This document shows positions 52,415 through 60,640 of a DNA stretch of 64,000 nucleotides, piece by piece. The DNA is taken from positions 17,611-81,610 of the forward strand of contig NZ_JARZAJ010000030.1 of NCBI RefSeq assembly GCF_029892105.1, given 5' to 3'. A program made the position numbers and the translations under genes. This stretch comes from Kitasatospora sp. GP82 (GTDB lineage Bacteria; Actinomycetota; Actinomycetes; Streptomycetales; Streptomycetaceae). Position 1 is the stretch's first letter. Each line of letters begins with the position of its first letter. The notes under the pieces were generated by a model, which did not search any database, was not told where the DNA came from, and saw only the letters and a program-made list of their open reading frames with translations.

Positions 52415-52466
52415 GACCGACCGGCAATAGGGGTCGCGACGCCGCGGGCCCTATTGCCGGTCGGTC
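52415..52466 (-). terminator. 18-bp perfect hairpin directly after the tartronate semialdehyde reductase gene
   Basis: GACCGACCGGCAATAGGG (52415-52432) and its exact complement (52449-52466), with a 16-base loop. The stem begins at the base after the stop codon TAA (52469-52467). Confidence 0.9.
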
Positions 52467-53354
52467 TTACTTGACCTCGCGGCCGGAGAGCCGCTCGACG
52501 CCGCGCAGCAGGGCCGAGTGGTCGAGCGAGCCGTCGCCGTTGGCGCGGGCCGAGGCGACCAGCTGGGCGACGACCGCACCGACCGGCAGGGCGGCACCGA
52601 CGGCACGGGCCGCGTCGGTCACGATCCCCATGTCCTTGTGGTGCAGGTCGATGCGGAAGCCGGGAGCGAACTCGCGGTTCAGCATGTTGCCCTTCTTGCG
52701 GTTGAGCACGGTGGAGCCGGCCAGGCCGCCGCCGAGCACGTCCAGCGCGGCGGCCAGGTCGACGCCCGCGTTCTCCAGGAAGACCACGGCCTCGGCCAGG
52801 ACCTGGATGTTGACGGCCACGATCAGCTGGTTGGCGGCCTTCACGGTCTGGCCCGCACCGGCCGGGCCGACGTGGATCACCGTGGTGCCCAGGGCGTCGA
52901 AGAGCGGCTTCGCCTCGGCGAAGTCCGAGGCCTCGCCGCCGACCATGATGGACAGGACGGCCTCGACGGCGCCGGCCTCGCCACCGGAGACGGGGGCGTC
53001 CAGGGTGCGGATGCCCTTCGCCTTGGCCTCGGCCTCGACCTTGATGGAGGTCTGCGGGGTGATCGAGGACATGTCGATCACGAGGGCACCGGCGCTCGCG
53101 TTCTCCAGGACACCGCCCTCGCCCAGGATGACCTGCTCGACCTGCGGGTCGGCCGGGACCATGGTGATGACGACCTCGGCGTCCTTCACCGCGTCGGCGA
53201 TGCCGGTGGCACCGTGGCCACCGGCCGCCACCAGGGCGTCGATCGGCCCCTGGGTGAGGTTGAAGCCGGTGACATGGTGCCCGGCCTTGACCAGGTTGGC
53301 GGCCATCGGGCTGCCCATGATGCCGAGGCCGATAAAAGCGATCTTGCGGCTCAT
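52467..53354 (-). CDS. glxR: 2-hydroxy-3-oxopropionate (tartronate semialdehyde) reductase
   Basis: 295 residues of the beta-hydroxyacid dehydrogenase family. NAD-binding IAFIGLGIMGSPMAANLVKA (~5-24), substrate-binding DAPVSGGEAGAVEAVLSIMV (~118), the catalytic Lys in GAGQTVKAANQLIVAVN (~170) and the C-terminal FRIDLHHKDMGIVTD (~236) are all intact. It reduces tartronate semialdehyde, made from two glyoxylates, to D-glycerate. It follows hyi by 43 bp on the same strand. Confidence 0.95.
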   Translation of the reverse strand: MSRKIAFIGLGIMGSPMAANLVKAGHHVTGFNLTQGPIDALVAAGGHGATGIADAVKDAEVVITMVPADPQVEQVILGEGGVLENASAGALVIDMSSITPQTSIKVEAEAKAKGIRTLDAPVSGGEAGAVEAVLSIMVGGEASDFAEAKPLFDALGTTVIHVGPAGAGQTVKAANQLIVAVNIQVLAEAVVFLENAGVDLAAALDVLGGGLAGSTVLNRKKGNMLNREFAPGFRIDLHHKDMGIVTDAARAVGAALPVGAVVAQLVASARANGDGSLDHSALLRGVERLSGREVK

Positions 53355-53397
53355 CGCGTCGCGTTCCTTCGTACGTGGAGGGGTGGGGTGGGGACTG

Positions 53398-54270
53398 CTA
53401 CGGTCGCGGCTGGTCGGAACGCAGCTCGCGGGGCAGCCACTCGAAGCCGTCGGCGCTGACGCCGCTCGACGGGCGGTACTCCAGGCCGATCCGGCCGCCC
53501 GCGGCGGAGCCGCCGACCGGCCCGTAGCCGGCTGCGGTCAGCCGGGCGAAGAGGTCCTCGAAGTCCAGCTCGCCGGTGCCGGGCTCGTTGCGGCCCGGGT
53601 TGTCGGCGATCTGCACATGGCCGAAGCGGTCGGCGTATTCGTCGATGACCGCGACCAGGTCCTCGCCGTTCCTGGCCAGGTGGTAGAAGTCGCAGAGGAA
53701 CTTGGCGTTGCCGAGGCCGGTGGCGGCGTTGACCTTGTCCACGATCTCGACGGCGGCAGCTGCGGAGACCAGCGGGTAGTCCGGCGCCTCGGGCCTGTTG
53801 AGGGCCTCGATCAGCAGGATCGCGCCGATGGAGTGGGCGGCCCGGGCGGCCAGAACGAGGTTCTCCAGCGCGAGCTCGTCCTGCTCGGCCGGGTCGACTC
53901 CCTCGATCCGGTTGCCGTAGAGGGCGTTGAGCGCCTTGGTGCCGAGCGACTCGGCGAGCGAGACGGCCACCGGGATGTTCTCGCGGAAACGCCCGCTCTC
54001 GGCCGGGACCGAGAGGGTGCCCTTGGCGACGCCGGTGGCGAGGTCGTCCAGGAAGTTGAGGCCGGTGAGCTGTACGCCCGCGTCGGTGAAGGCCTTACGG
54101 AGCTCGTCCTGATCGGCCTGCGAGGGGGTGTGGTTCAGACCGAAGGGCCACCACAGCTCAGCGGCGGTGAAGCCGGCGGCGGCAGCGGCGGCCGGGCGCT
54201 CCAGAAGGGGAAGCTCGCTGAACAGGATCGACAGGTTGACCGTGTAGCTGTGCTTGGAGGCGGCAGTCAC
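53398..54270 (-). CDS. hyi: Hydroxypyruvate isomerase
   Basis: 290 residues from GTG 54270, chosen because GAGAGG lies about 8 bases upstream; the GTG at 54279 overlaps that ribosome site. A TIM-barrel of the xylose-isomerase-like family: YTVNLSILFSELPLLERPAA, GFTAAELWWPFG, LTGLNFLDDLATG, ILLIEALNRPEAPDY with the catalytic Glu, CDFYHLARNGEDL, FGHVQIADNPGRNEPGTGEL and IGLEYRPS with the second Glu. It interconverts hydroxypyruvate and tartronate semialdehyde. It is co-transcribed with glxR. Confidence 0.93.
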   Translation of the reverse strand: MTAASKHSYTVNLSILFSELPLLERPAAAAAAGFTAAELWWPFGLNHTPSQADQDELRKAFTDAGVQLTGLNFLDDLATGVAKGTLSVPAESGRFRENIPVAVSLAESLGTKALNALYGNRIEGVDPAEQDELALENLVLAARAAHSIGAILLIEALNRPEAPDYPLVSAAAAVEIVDKVNAATGLGNAKFLCDFYHLARNGEDLVAVIDEYADRFGHVQIADNPGRNEPGTGELDFEDLFARLTAAGYGPVGGSAAGGRIGLEYRPSSGVSADGFEWLPRELRSDQPRP

Positions 54271-54378
54271 GTCAATCACCTCTCACTCTCTTCCGTCATC
54301 CGCAACTTCCACGATCCGGAAGAGGGATTCTGCTTGGTGGAAGCATGTCCGGGGATGCTCCGGGGTGTCAAGGCCGTC

Positions 54379-54397
54379 ACAACAATTTGTTGAAGCA
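54379..54397. promoter_or_regulatory. AllR-like box between hyi and the divergent small genes
   Basis: ACAACAATTTGTTGAAG; read on the minus strand it is TTCAACAAATTGTTGT, nearly palindromic. A minus-strand TTGACA (54371-54366) about 8 bp further on, with CATGCT 18 bp later, is a candidate hyi promoter. The box is about 110 bp from both the hyi and the 54505 start codons, so it could serve both. Confidence 0.6.
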
Positions 54398-54504
54398 GCC
54401 GTGCCTTTCATGACATGCGATGAACGGCCACCGGCCACACCGGGGTCCCACTGTCCGATCGCCCAGCCCCTCCCGAACGCGAGGTCGCTCGCTAGAGTGA
54501 GCGG

Positions 54505-54783
54505 GTGCGATTGATGGTGGAGTTCACGACAGAACCGTTCGAACTGGACACATTCCCGGAGCATGCGGTGGCCGCCCGGCGGGTGGTGGACGAGGCGGAC
54601 CTGGAGGTCGCCGTCGGCCCGTTCGGCACCGGGGCGAAGGGCGAGGCCGAACAGGTCCTGGCCGCCGTCTCCAAGCTGCTGCGGGAGACCCTGGACGCCG
54701 GGGCCACCCGGATCTCCGTCCAGATCAGCGTCCTCGGCGAGGACGTGAAGGCGAAGAGCCCGGAAGGAGTGGGTACGCAGTGA
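54505..54783 (+). CDS. Small MTH1187/YkoF-like (thiamine-binding-type) protein
   Basis: 92 residues from GTG 54505. The pattern VEFTTEPFELDTFPEHAVAA, EVAVGPFGTGAKGEAEQVLA and TRISVQISVLGED is that of small ferredoxin-like-fold proteins of the MTH1187/thiamine-binding superfamily. Whether it binds thiamine is unknown. The stop overlaps the next gene's GTG by 4 bp. It is divergent from hyi across the AllR-like box and directly upstream of the uricase operon, so a link to ureide metabolism is likely but undefined. Confidence 0.65.
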   Translation: MRLMVEFTTEPFELDTFPEHAVAARRVVDEADLEVAVGPFGTGAKGEAEQVLAAVSKLLRETLDAGATRISVQISVLGEDVKAKSPEGVGTQ

Positions 54784-55163
54784 GCAATGCCCTGGAACAC
54801 CCGCTCGCCTCGGCGATAAAGCCGCTGCTGGAAGCGGTCGGCGCCACCCAGGTCGAGCTGGATCAGGCCCGGCCCGACGATGTCGTCCTGGAGTGGGAGG
54901 GCGTACCGGCCGTGGCCGTCCGCCTGCCGCACCTGAGCAGCGCCCTGGACCGCCTGCTGGCCGAGATGACCCGCCAGTTCGACGGCCGCGCACTGGCCGA
55001 TCTGGACCGCTGGGAGAAGCAGCGCGTGGTCGCCCTCCTGGAGGAGCGCGGCGCCTTCACCGTCCGCCATGGTGTGGAGACGGTGGCTTCGGCGCTCGGC
55101 GTCAGCCGGTTCACGGTGTACAACTATCTGAACCGACAGCAGGACGACACCAGGACCAGCTGA
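54780..55163 (+). CDS. Small helix-turn-helix protein of unknown target
   Basis: 127 residues from GTG 54780, coupled to the gene upstream. The N-terminal two-thirds is unassigned (VGATQVELDQARPDDVVLEW, ALDRLLAEMTRQFDG). The C-terminus carries a clear helix-turn-helix (KQRVVALLEERGAFTVRHGV, ETVASALGVSRFTVYNYLNR), similar to the terminal HTH of PucR/Fis-type regulators. It may be a regulator of the surrounding purine genes; no operator can be linked to it. Confidence 0.7.
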   Translation: MSNALEHPLASAIKPLLEAVGATQVELDQARPDDVVLEWEGVPAVAVRLPHLSSALDRLLAEMTRQFDGRALADLDRWEKQRVVALLEERGAFTVRHGVETVASALGVSRFTVYNYLNRQQDDTRTS

Positions 55164-55283
55164 TCCCGGGCCGCCCTCGCCGGGTTTGCCCAGTCTGTCC
55201 CGGCCCTGCCGACGGGCGCACTTGGCGAATCGCACACGAAAAGGGCCCGTAACCCGGCCCGTCCCAAAACTTAACCACCAACC

Positions 55284-55325
55284 GTTCAACAAAGTGTTGA
55301 CGCTCGGGGGTGGTGGATCTAGCTT
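55284..55325 (+). promoter_or_regulatory. uraD-uraH-uricase promoter with AllR-like palindrome over the -35
   Basis: -35 TTGACG (55297-55302) and -10 TAGCTT (55320-55325) with the ideal 17-bp spacing. The box TTCAACAAAGTGTTGAC (55285-55301) is a palindrome (TCAACA/TGTTGA) that overlaps the -35, the arrangement expected of a repressor site. The start codon of uraD is 35 bp after the -10. Confidence 0.75.
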
Positions 55326-55359
55326 TTGCGAGTGGCACCACTCTTCAGGAGGTCCACCC

Positions 55360-55884
55360 GTGACCAACCACCCCCAAGCGTCCCCTGACGCAGCCGGCGC
55401 CCTCAGCGCGCTGGCGGCGGCTCCCGCCGCCGAGCTGACGGAGACCCTGCTGGAGATCTGCTCCAGCCCCAGCTGGGCCGAGGCCGTTGCGGCCGCCCGG
55501 CCCTGGGCCGACCGGGACGCCCTCCTGGCCGCCAACGCGGCGGCCATGGCGGCACTCACCGTCCAGGACCTGAACGACGCGATGGCCGGCCACGCCCGGA
55601 TCGGCAAGCCCAAGGCGGGCGACGCCACCTCCGAGCGCGAGCAGGCCGGCATCCGGGGTGTGGAATCCGCACTCCTCGATGAACTGCACGAGGCCAACGC
55701 CGCCTACGAGGCGAAGTTCGGCCATGTGTTCCTGATCTGCGCGACCGGCCGGACCGCCGGGACCATGCTCGCAGCACTGCGCGAGCGCTACCCCCATGAC
55801 GCCGCCGCCGAGGCGGAGATCGTCCGGGGCGAGCTGCGCAAGATCAACGACATTCGCATCAACCGACTGCTGGACGAGTCCTAG
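55360..55884 (+). CDS. uraD: OHCU decarboxylase
   Basis: 174 residues from GTG 55360, with a full AGGAGGT six bases upstream. It decarboxylates 2-oxo-4-hydroxy-4-carboxy-5-ureidoimidazoline to S-allantoin. Helical family marks: LLEICSSPSWAEAVAAARPW, the catalytic His in DAMAGHARIGKPK (~77), where the usual HPRIG reads HARIG, then EREQAGI, LHEANAAYEAKFGHVFLICA and the C-terminal RGELRKINDIRINRLL. It is the first gene of uraD-uraH-uox. Confidence 0.93.
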   Translation: MTNHPQASPDAAGALSALAAAPAAELTETLLEICSSPSWAEAVAAARPWADRDALLAANAAAMAALTVQDLNDAMAGHARIGKPKAGDATSEREQAGIRGVESALLDELHEANAAYEAKFGHVFLICATGRTAGTMLAALRERYPHDAAAEAEIVRGELRKINDIRINRLLDES

Positions 55885-55934
55885 GATTCGCCCGACAGCT
55901 CGTCAATCCTGCCATCAGTAAGGTCACTTCACCC

Positions 55935-56270
55935 ATGACTGGCATCTCCACGCACGTGCTCGACACCAGCCTCGGCCGCCCGGCCGAGGGTGTCCCGGTC
56001 GAGCTCGCACTGCACACCGAGGGTGGCTGGACGGTGCTCGGCACCTCCGCCACGGACTCCGACGGCCGGGCCAAGGACCTGCCGGCCGTGGAGGCGGGCT
56101 CGGTCGTCCGGCTCCAGTTCGACACCGCGGCCTACTTCGCCGGGCAGTCGGACCGGACGCCGTTCTTCCCCGAGGTCTCGATCGTCTTCACGGTCGCGCC
56201 CGCGCAGCACCACTACCACGTGCCGCTGCTGCTCAACCCGTTTGGCTACTCGGTCTACCGCGGAAGCTAG
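55935..56270 (+). CDS. uraH: 5-hydroxyisourate hydrolase (transthyretin-like)
   Basis: 111 residues. The active-site His in ISTHVLDTSLGRPA near the N-terminus, Arg in SVVRLQFDT, His in AQHHYHVPLLLNPFGYSVY and the C-terminal signature YRGS are all present. It opens 5-hydroxyisourate, the product of uricase, to OHCU. It begins 50 bp after uraD. Confidence 0.96.
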   Translation: MTGISTHVLDTSLGRPAEGVPVELALHTEGGWTVLGTSATDSDGRAKDLPAVEAGSVVRLQFDTAAYFAGQSDRTPFFPEVSIVFTVAPAQHHYHVPLLLNPFGYSVYRGS

Positions 56271-56296
56271 ACCGCTTACTGCTTAGGAGCCACGTC

Positions 56297-57211
56297 ATGG
56301 CCCACGTGCTCGGTCAGAACCAGTACGGCAAGGCGGAGAACCGCATCGTCCGGATCTACCGTGACAGCACCCGTCACGAGATCAAGGACCTGAACGTCTC
56401 GGTCGCCCTCTCCGGCGACTTCGAGGACGTCCACCTCACCGGCTCGAACGCCAACTGCCTGCCCACCGACACCACCAAGAACACCGTCTACGCCTTCGCC
56501 AAGGAGCACGGCATCGACTCGGCGGAGGGCTTCGGCATCACGCTGGCCCGCCACTTCGTCGACAGCACCGAGCCGGTGCGCCGCGCCCGGATCCGGATCG
56601 AGGAGTACGCCTGGGACCGGATCAAGACTCCGGACAACAGCTCGCGCTTCATCGGTTCGGAGGAGGTCGGCCACTCCTTCGTCCGCAGCGGTCAGGAGAC
56701 CCGCACCACCGAGATCGTCTACGACGGCGAGAGCGTCCAGGTGATCTCCGGCCTCAAGGACCTGATCGTGATGAACTCCACCAACTCGGAGTTCTGGGGC
56801 TACATCAAGGACAGGTACACCACCCTGCAGGAGGCCTACGACCGGATCCTGGCCACCCAGGTGACGGCCCGTTGGAAGTACTCCTTCAGTGGCAAGGAGG
56901 GCGAGGCCCAGCCCAACTGGAACCGCTCCTACACCCATGTGAAGCGCCACATGCTGGAGGCCTTCGCCGAGACCTACTCCTACTCGCTGCAGCAGACCCT
57001 GCACGCGATGGGCACCCGGGTGCTCAACAACCGCGCCGAGGTGGACGAAGTCCGCCTGGAGCTGCCGAACAAGCACCACTTCCTCGTCGACCTGGAGCCC
57101 TTCGGCCTCAAGAACGACAACGAGGTCTACTACGCCGCCGACCGCATGTACGGGCTCATCGAGGGCACCGTGCACCGCGAAGGCGTCGTCCCGGTGATCC
57201 CGGTCGCCTGA
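56297..57211 (+). CDS. uox: Urate oxidase (uricase)
   Basis: 304 residues, two T-fold domains. Catalytic Lys in GQNQYGKAENRIVRI (~12), Thr in CLPTDTTKNTVYAFAKEHG (~62), His in ELPNKHHFLVDLEPFGLKND (~260), with the Arg/Gln urate clamp in the second domain (THVKRHMLEAFAETYSYSLQ region). It oxidises urate with O2 to 5-hydroxyisourate, releasing H2O2. It needs no cofactor. It follows uraH by 26 bp. Confidence 0.96.
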   Translation: MAHVLGQNQYGKAENRIVRIYRDSTRHEIKDLNVSVALSGDFEDVHLTGSNANCLPTDTTKNTVYAFAKEHGIDSAEGFGITLARHFVDSTEPVRRARIRIEEYAWDRIKTPDNSSRFIGSEEVGHSFVRSGQETRTTEIVYDGESVQVISGLKDLIVMNSTNSEFWGYIKDRYTTLQEAYDRILATQVTARWKYSFSGKEGEAQPNWNRSYTHVKRHMLEAFAETYSYSLQQTLHAMGTRVLNNRAEVDEVRLELPNKHHFLVDLEPFGLKNDNEVYYAADRMYGLIEGTVHREGVVPVIPVA

Positions 57212-57546
57212 CCTTCCCCCGCCACATGGCCACCGCCCGGTACCGCCGCACCCTCCGGACCCGCCCGTCCGTCACCCGCCGCCGCCCTCCCAAGGGCGCG
57301 CCGCGCGCGACGCCTCCGGGATCCGGACGGTATCGGACGGCCTGCAACACCCTTGCACAGTGCACCACTTGTTTCTCCACCCCCACCAACCGGAGATCGT
57401 GCTCGCCTCATGGCGGCCGGCCCGGGGTGCCGGAGAGGCTGCCCGAGGGACTCTTGCACCGCCGTCCCGCCCTCGGACAGCCTGAATCCTTGCCAACTCC
57501 AGCGCCACGGGCACGCCGGAGGCCACGAGCACAAGAGGGGCTCGAC
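57212..57546. other. Spacer between uricase and the urate/xanthine permease
   Basis: 335 bp without a gene. It has one short palindrome, TGCACAGTGCA (57354-57364). No AllR-like box, terminator hairpin or clear promoter is visible; the permease may be read through from the uricase operon or have its own promoter here. Confidence 0.4.
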
Positions 57547-59028
57547 ATGGCACTCCGCTCCACCCGTACCAAAGACGGCGGTTCCACCCCTGACAGACCT
57601 TCACGGTCGGACGGAGTGTCAACCAGCCTCCCCGATACTCCGTCCGGCCGTGAGGTCCACCCCGTGGACGAGCTGCTCCCGCCGACGAGACTGTTCACCA
57701 CCGGCCTTCAGCACGTCGCCGCGATGTACGCGGGCGTGGTCGCGCCCCCGCTCATCGTCGGCGCCGGTGTGGGTCTGACCCCCACCGAGCTCGCCCTGCT
57801 CATCTCGGCCAGCCTGTTCACCGCGGGTCTGGCCACCCTGCTCCAGACGCTGGGTCTCTTCCAGTCCACGGAGTGGGCGCGCATCGGTGCGCGGCTGCCG
57901 TTCGTGAACGGTGTCTCGTTCGCCGGTGTCGCACCGATGCTCGCCATCGCCAAGGAGCGTGGCCCGAAGGACGCCCTTCCGGTCATCTTCGGGGCGGTGA
58001 TCGTCGCGGGGCTCCTGTGCTTCCTCGCGGCACCGTACTTCAGCAGGCTCATCCGGTTCTTCCCACCGGTCGTCCAGGGCACCGTGATCACCCTCATCGG
58101 GGTGTCCCTGCTTCCGGTGGCCGTCAACTGGGCTCGCGGCGGCTCGCCGGGCGCGCCCGGTTACGGCTCCGCCAAGGCCATCGCTCTCGCCGCGTTCACC
58201 CTCGCCGCGGTGGTCCTGTGCAACCGGCTGCTGCGCGGTTTCTGGCAGCAGCTCTCGCTTCTCGTCGGGCTGGCGATCGGCACCCTGGCCGCCCTCCCGC
58301 TCGGACTCACCGACTTCGGCCCCGTCGAGGGCGCGAGAATCTTCGCGCTCCCCTCCCCGTTCCACTTCGGCGCACCGGTCTTCGACGTCACCGCGATCGT
58401 CTCGCTCTGCATCGTCATGGTGGTCTCGATGACCGAGTCCACCGCCGACATGCTGGCACTCGGCCGGATCGTCGACCGCAATGCCGACGAGACGACCCTG
58501 ACGGCGGGACTGCGGGCCGACGGCCTGGCCACGGCGCTCAGCCCGGTGTTCAACGGGTTCGCGTGCAGCGCCTTCGCCCAGAACATCGGTCTGGTGGCGC
58601 TGACGAGGATCCGCAGCCGTTTCGTGGTCGCGGCCGGCGGCGGCATCCTGATCGTGCTGGGCCTCTTCCCGGTGCTCGGCTCGATGGTCTCGCTGGTACC
58701 GCCGCCCGTCCTGGGCGGTGCCGGGATCGTGCTCTTCGGCACGGTCGCGGCCAGCGGCATCCGCACCCTGGCGGAGGCCGGGATGGACTCCAGCGCCAAC
58801 ACCATCCTGGTGTCGGTGTCCCTCGGGGTCGGCATCATCCCGATCGCCTCCCCCGACTTCTACACCCCCTTCCCGGAGGCCGTCCGCACGCTGATGCACT
58901 CCGGAATCTCGGCCGGCTGCATCATGGCCGTCCTGCTCAACCTGCTCTTCCACCACGTCGGTGTCCACCGCCAGGCCGAGGCCGGCGAGACATCCGCCGC
59001 GACGGTGCCAACGGCGACACCGTCCTGA
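57547..59028 (+). CDS. NCS2/NAT-family urate or xanthine permease
   Basis: 493 residues from ATG 57547 (GAGGGG upstream). About 14 helices; a ~50-residue polar N-terminus. The nucleobase-ascorbate-transporter signature is present as AQNIGLVALTRIRSRFVVAA (~360), after the TESTADMLALGRIVDR segment of TM8 that binds the purine through its Glu. QHVAAMYAGVVAPPLIVGAG in TM1 is also typical. It is placed straight after uricase and before a guanine-type deaminase, so urate or xanthine is the likely substrate. It differs from the AzgA-type permease at 37064, giving two purine uptake routes. Confidence 0.92.
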   Translation: MALRSTRTKDGGSTPDRPSRSDGVSTSLPDTPSGREVHPVDELLPPTRLFTTGLQHVAAMYAGVVAPPLIVGAGVGLTPTELALLISASLFTAGLATLLQTLGLFQSTEWARIGARLPFVNGVSFAGVAPMLAIAKERGPKDALPVIFGAVIVAGLLCFLAAPYFSRLIRFFPPVVQGTVITLIGVSLLPVAVNWARGGSPGAPGYGSAKAIALAAFTLAAVVLCNRLLRGFWQQLSLLVGLAIGTLAALPLGLTDFGPVEGARIFALPSPFHFGAPVFDVTAIVSLCIVMVVSMTESTADMLALGRIVDRNADETTLTAGLRADGLATALSPVFNGFACSAFAQNIGLVALTRIRSRFVVAAGGGILIVLGLFPVLGSMVSLVPPPVLGGAGIVLFGTVAASGIRTLAEAGMDSSANTILVSVSLGVGIIPIASPDFYTPFPEAVRTLMHSGISAGCIMAVLLNLLFHHVGVHRQAEAGETSAATVPTATPS

Positions 59029-59092
59029 CCGGCCGGGGGGCGCGTGCACCGCTCACCGCGCGCCCCCGGCCCTCCCCCATAGGAGTCACACC

Positions 59093-60475
59093 ATGGCAGT
59101 CCAGCCCCCGCCCGCAGACCAGCGGATCGTCATCGAGAACGTCGCCATCGCCACAGTCGACGCCAACGACACCGAGTACGCCCGCGGTCACGTGGTCATC
59201 CTCGGCAACAGGATCGAGTCGGTCGGCAACGGCCCCGCCCCGCAGTGGCTGGACAACGTGGTGCGCCGGATCAACGGCGAGGGCCACCTGATCACCCCGG
59301 GTCTGGTCAACACCCACCACCACTTCTACCAGTGGATCACCCGCGGCCTGGCCCAGGACAGCATCCTCTTCGACTGGCTGGTCGCCCTCTACCCGATCTG
59401 GTCCCGGATCGACGACCGCCTGGTCCACGCCGCCTCGCAGGGCTCCGCCGCCGCGCTGCTCAAGTCCGGCTGCACGACCGCCAGCGACCACCACTACGTC
59501 TTCCCGCAGGGCGGCGGCGACATCCTCGGCGCCTCCATCGAGGCCGTCGGCGAGCTCGGCATGCGCTTCACCGCGCTGCGCGGCTCGATGTCCCGCGGCA
59601 AGAGCGACGGCGGCCTGCCGCCGGACTTCGCGGTCGAAAAGACCGAGGACATCCTGATCGCCTCCGAAGCGGCCGTCGACCGCTGGCACGACTCCTCCTT
59701 CGGCTCGATGCTGCACGTCGCCATCGCGCCCTGTTCCCCCTTCTCAGTCACCACGGACCTGATGCGCGAGGCCGCCGAACTCGCCCGCCGCAAGGGCGTA
59801 CGCCTGCACACCCACGGCTCGGAGGCGGCCGAGGAGGAGCAGTTCTGCAAGGAACTGTTCGGCATGGGCCCGACCGACTACTTCGAGTCGGTGGGCTGGC
59901 TCGGCGAGGACGTCTGGATGGCGCACTGCGTCCACATGAACGACTCCGACATCGCCAAGTTCGCCGAGACCGGCACCGGTGTCGCGCACTGCCCGTCCTC
60001 GAACGCCCGGCTGGCCGCCGGTATCGCCCGTGTCCCCGACATGCTGACGGCCGGTGTCCCGGTCGGCCTGGGCGTCGACGGCACCGCCTCCAACGAGTCC
60101 GGCGAACTCGGCACCGAGCTGCGCAACGCGCTGCTGATCAACCGTCTGCACGGCCGCCCCGACGCGCTGACGGCCCGCTCGGCACTGCGCCTGGGCACCA
60201 TGGGCGGCGCCCGGGTGCTCGGCCGTCAGAACGAGATCGGCTCCATCGAGGTCGGCAAGCTCGCCGACCTGGCCCTGTGGAAGATCGACGGCATCATGCA
60301 CTCCTCGATCGCCGACCCGGTCGCCGCCCTCACCATGGGCGCCCTGCCGCCGCTGGCCACCCTCTTCGTCAACGGCAACGCCGTGGTCGAGAAGGGCAAC
60401 CTGACCACCGTCAACGAGGACCAGATCGCGCTGGCCTGCGCCCGCGCCGCCAAGGAGCTCGCCTCCCGCGTCTGA
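59093..60475 (+). CDS. 8-oxoguanine deaminase-type amidohydrolase
   Basis: 460 residues from ATG 59093 (AGGAG 8 bases upstream). It is in the metal-dependent AtzB/TrzN/guanine deaminase superfamily: HxH in TPGLVNTHHHFYQWITRGLA (~68-87), His in VRLHTHGSEAAEEEQ (~240), His in WMAHCVHMNDSDI (~280) and the catalytic Asp in GLGVDGTASNESGEL (~328). The short QWITR and SRGKSDGGLPPD segments are those I associate with 8-oxoguanine deaminases, which also take isocytosine-like bases. Guanine itself cannot be excluded. The product 8-oxoxanthine is urate, so it feeds uricase directly. It is 64 bp downstream of the permease. Confidence 0.85.
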   Translation: MAVQPPPADQRIVIENVAIATVDANDTEYARGHVVILGNRIESVGNGPAPQWLDNVVRRINGEGHLITPGLVNTHHHFYQWITRGLAQDSILFDWLVALYPIWSRIDDRLVHAASQGSAAALLKSGCTTASDHHYVFPQGGGDILGASIEAVGELGMRFTALRGSMSRGKSDGGLPPDFAVEKTEDILIASEAAVDRWHDSSFGSMLHVAIAPCSPFSVTTDLMREAAELARRKGVRLHTHGSEAAEEEQFCKELFGMGPTDYFESVGWLGEDVWMAHCVHMNDSDIAKFAETGTGVAHCPSSNARLAAGIARVPDMLTAGVPVGLGVDGTASNESGELGTELRNALLINRLHGRPDALTARSALRLGTMGGARVLGRQNEIGSIEVGKLADLALWKIDGIMHSSIADPVAALTMGALPPLATLFVNGNAVVEKGNLTTVNEDQIALACARAAKELASRV

Positions 60476-60523
60476 TCCTCCCCGCAGACTCCGGGCCGCG
60501 TCAGGGACGGCGCGTCTCCCGGA

Positions 60524-60586
60524 CTCCTCCCGGCCCCTACACCGGGAGGAGCGCAGCCCCGGACCCACGGCGAGGGCCCGGGGCTG
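60524..60586 (+). terminator. Tandem hairpins closing the purine region
   Basis: Two consecutive stems: CTCCTCCCGG (60524-60533)/CCGGGAGGAG (60542-60551) and CAGCCCCGG (60554-60562)/CCGGGGCTG (60578-60586), about 50-110 bp after the deaminase stop. Confidence 0.8.
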
Positions 60587-60640
60587 TGACATGCCGACAG
60601 TTGTGACCTGCCGTCAGCTGGACGGAGCTGCCTATGCTGA

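Noticed and set aside
54780..55163. A second AllR-type (IclR) regulator
   Set aside because: It has an HTH but at the C-terminus and lacks the IclR effector domain, so it was left as an unassigned HTH protein.
57212..57546. A purine riboswitch before the urate/xanthine permease
   Set aside because: I could not find the conserved purine-aptamer core or a three-way junction; only one short palindrome is present.
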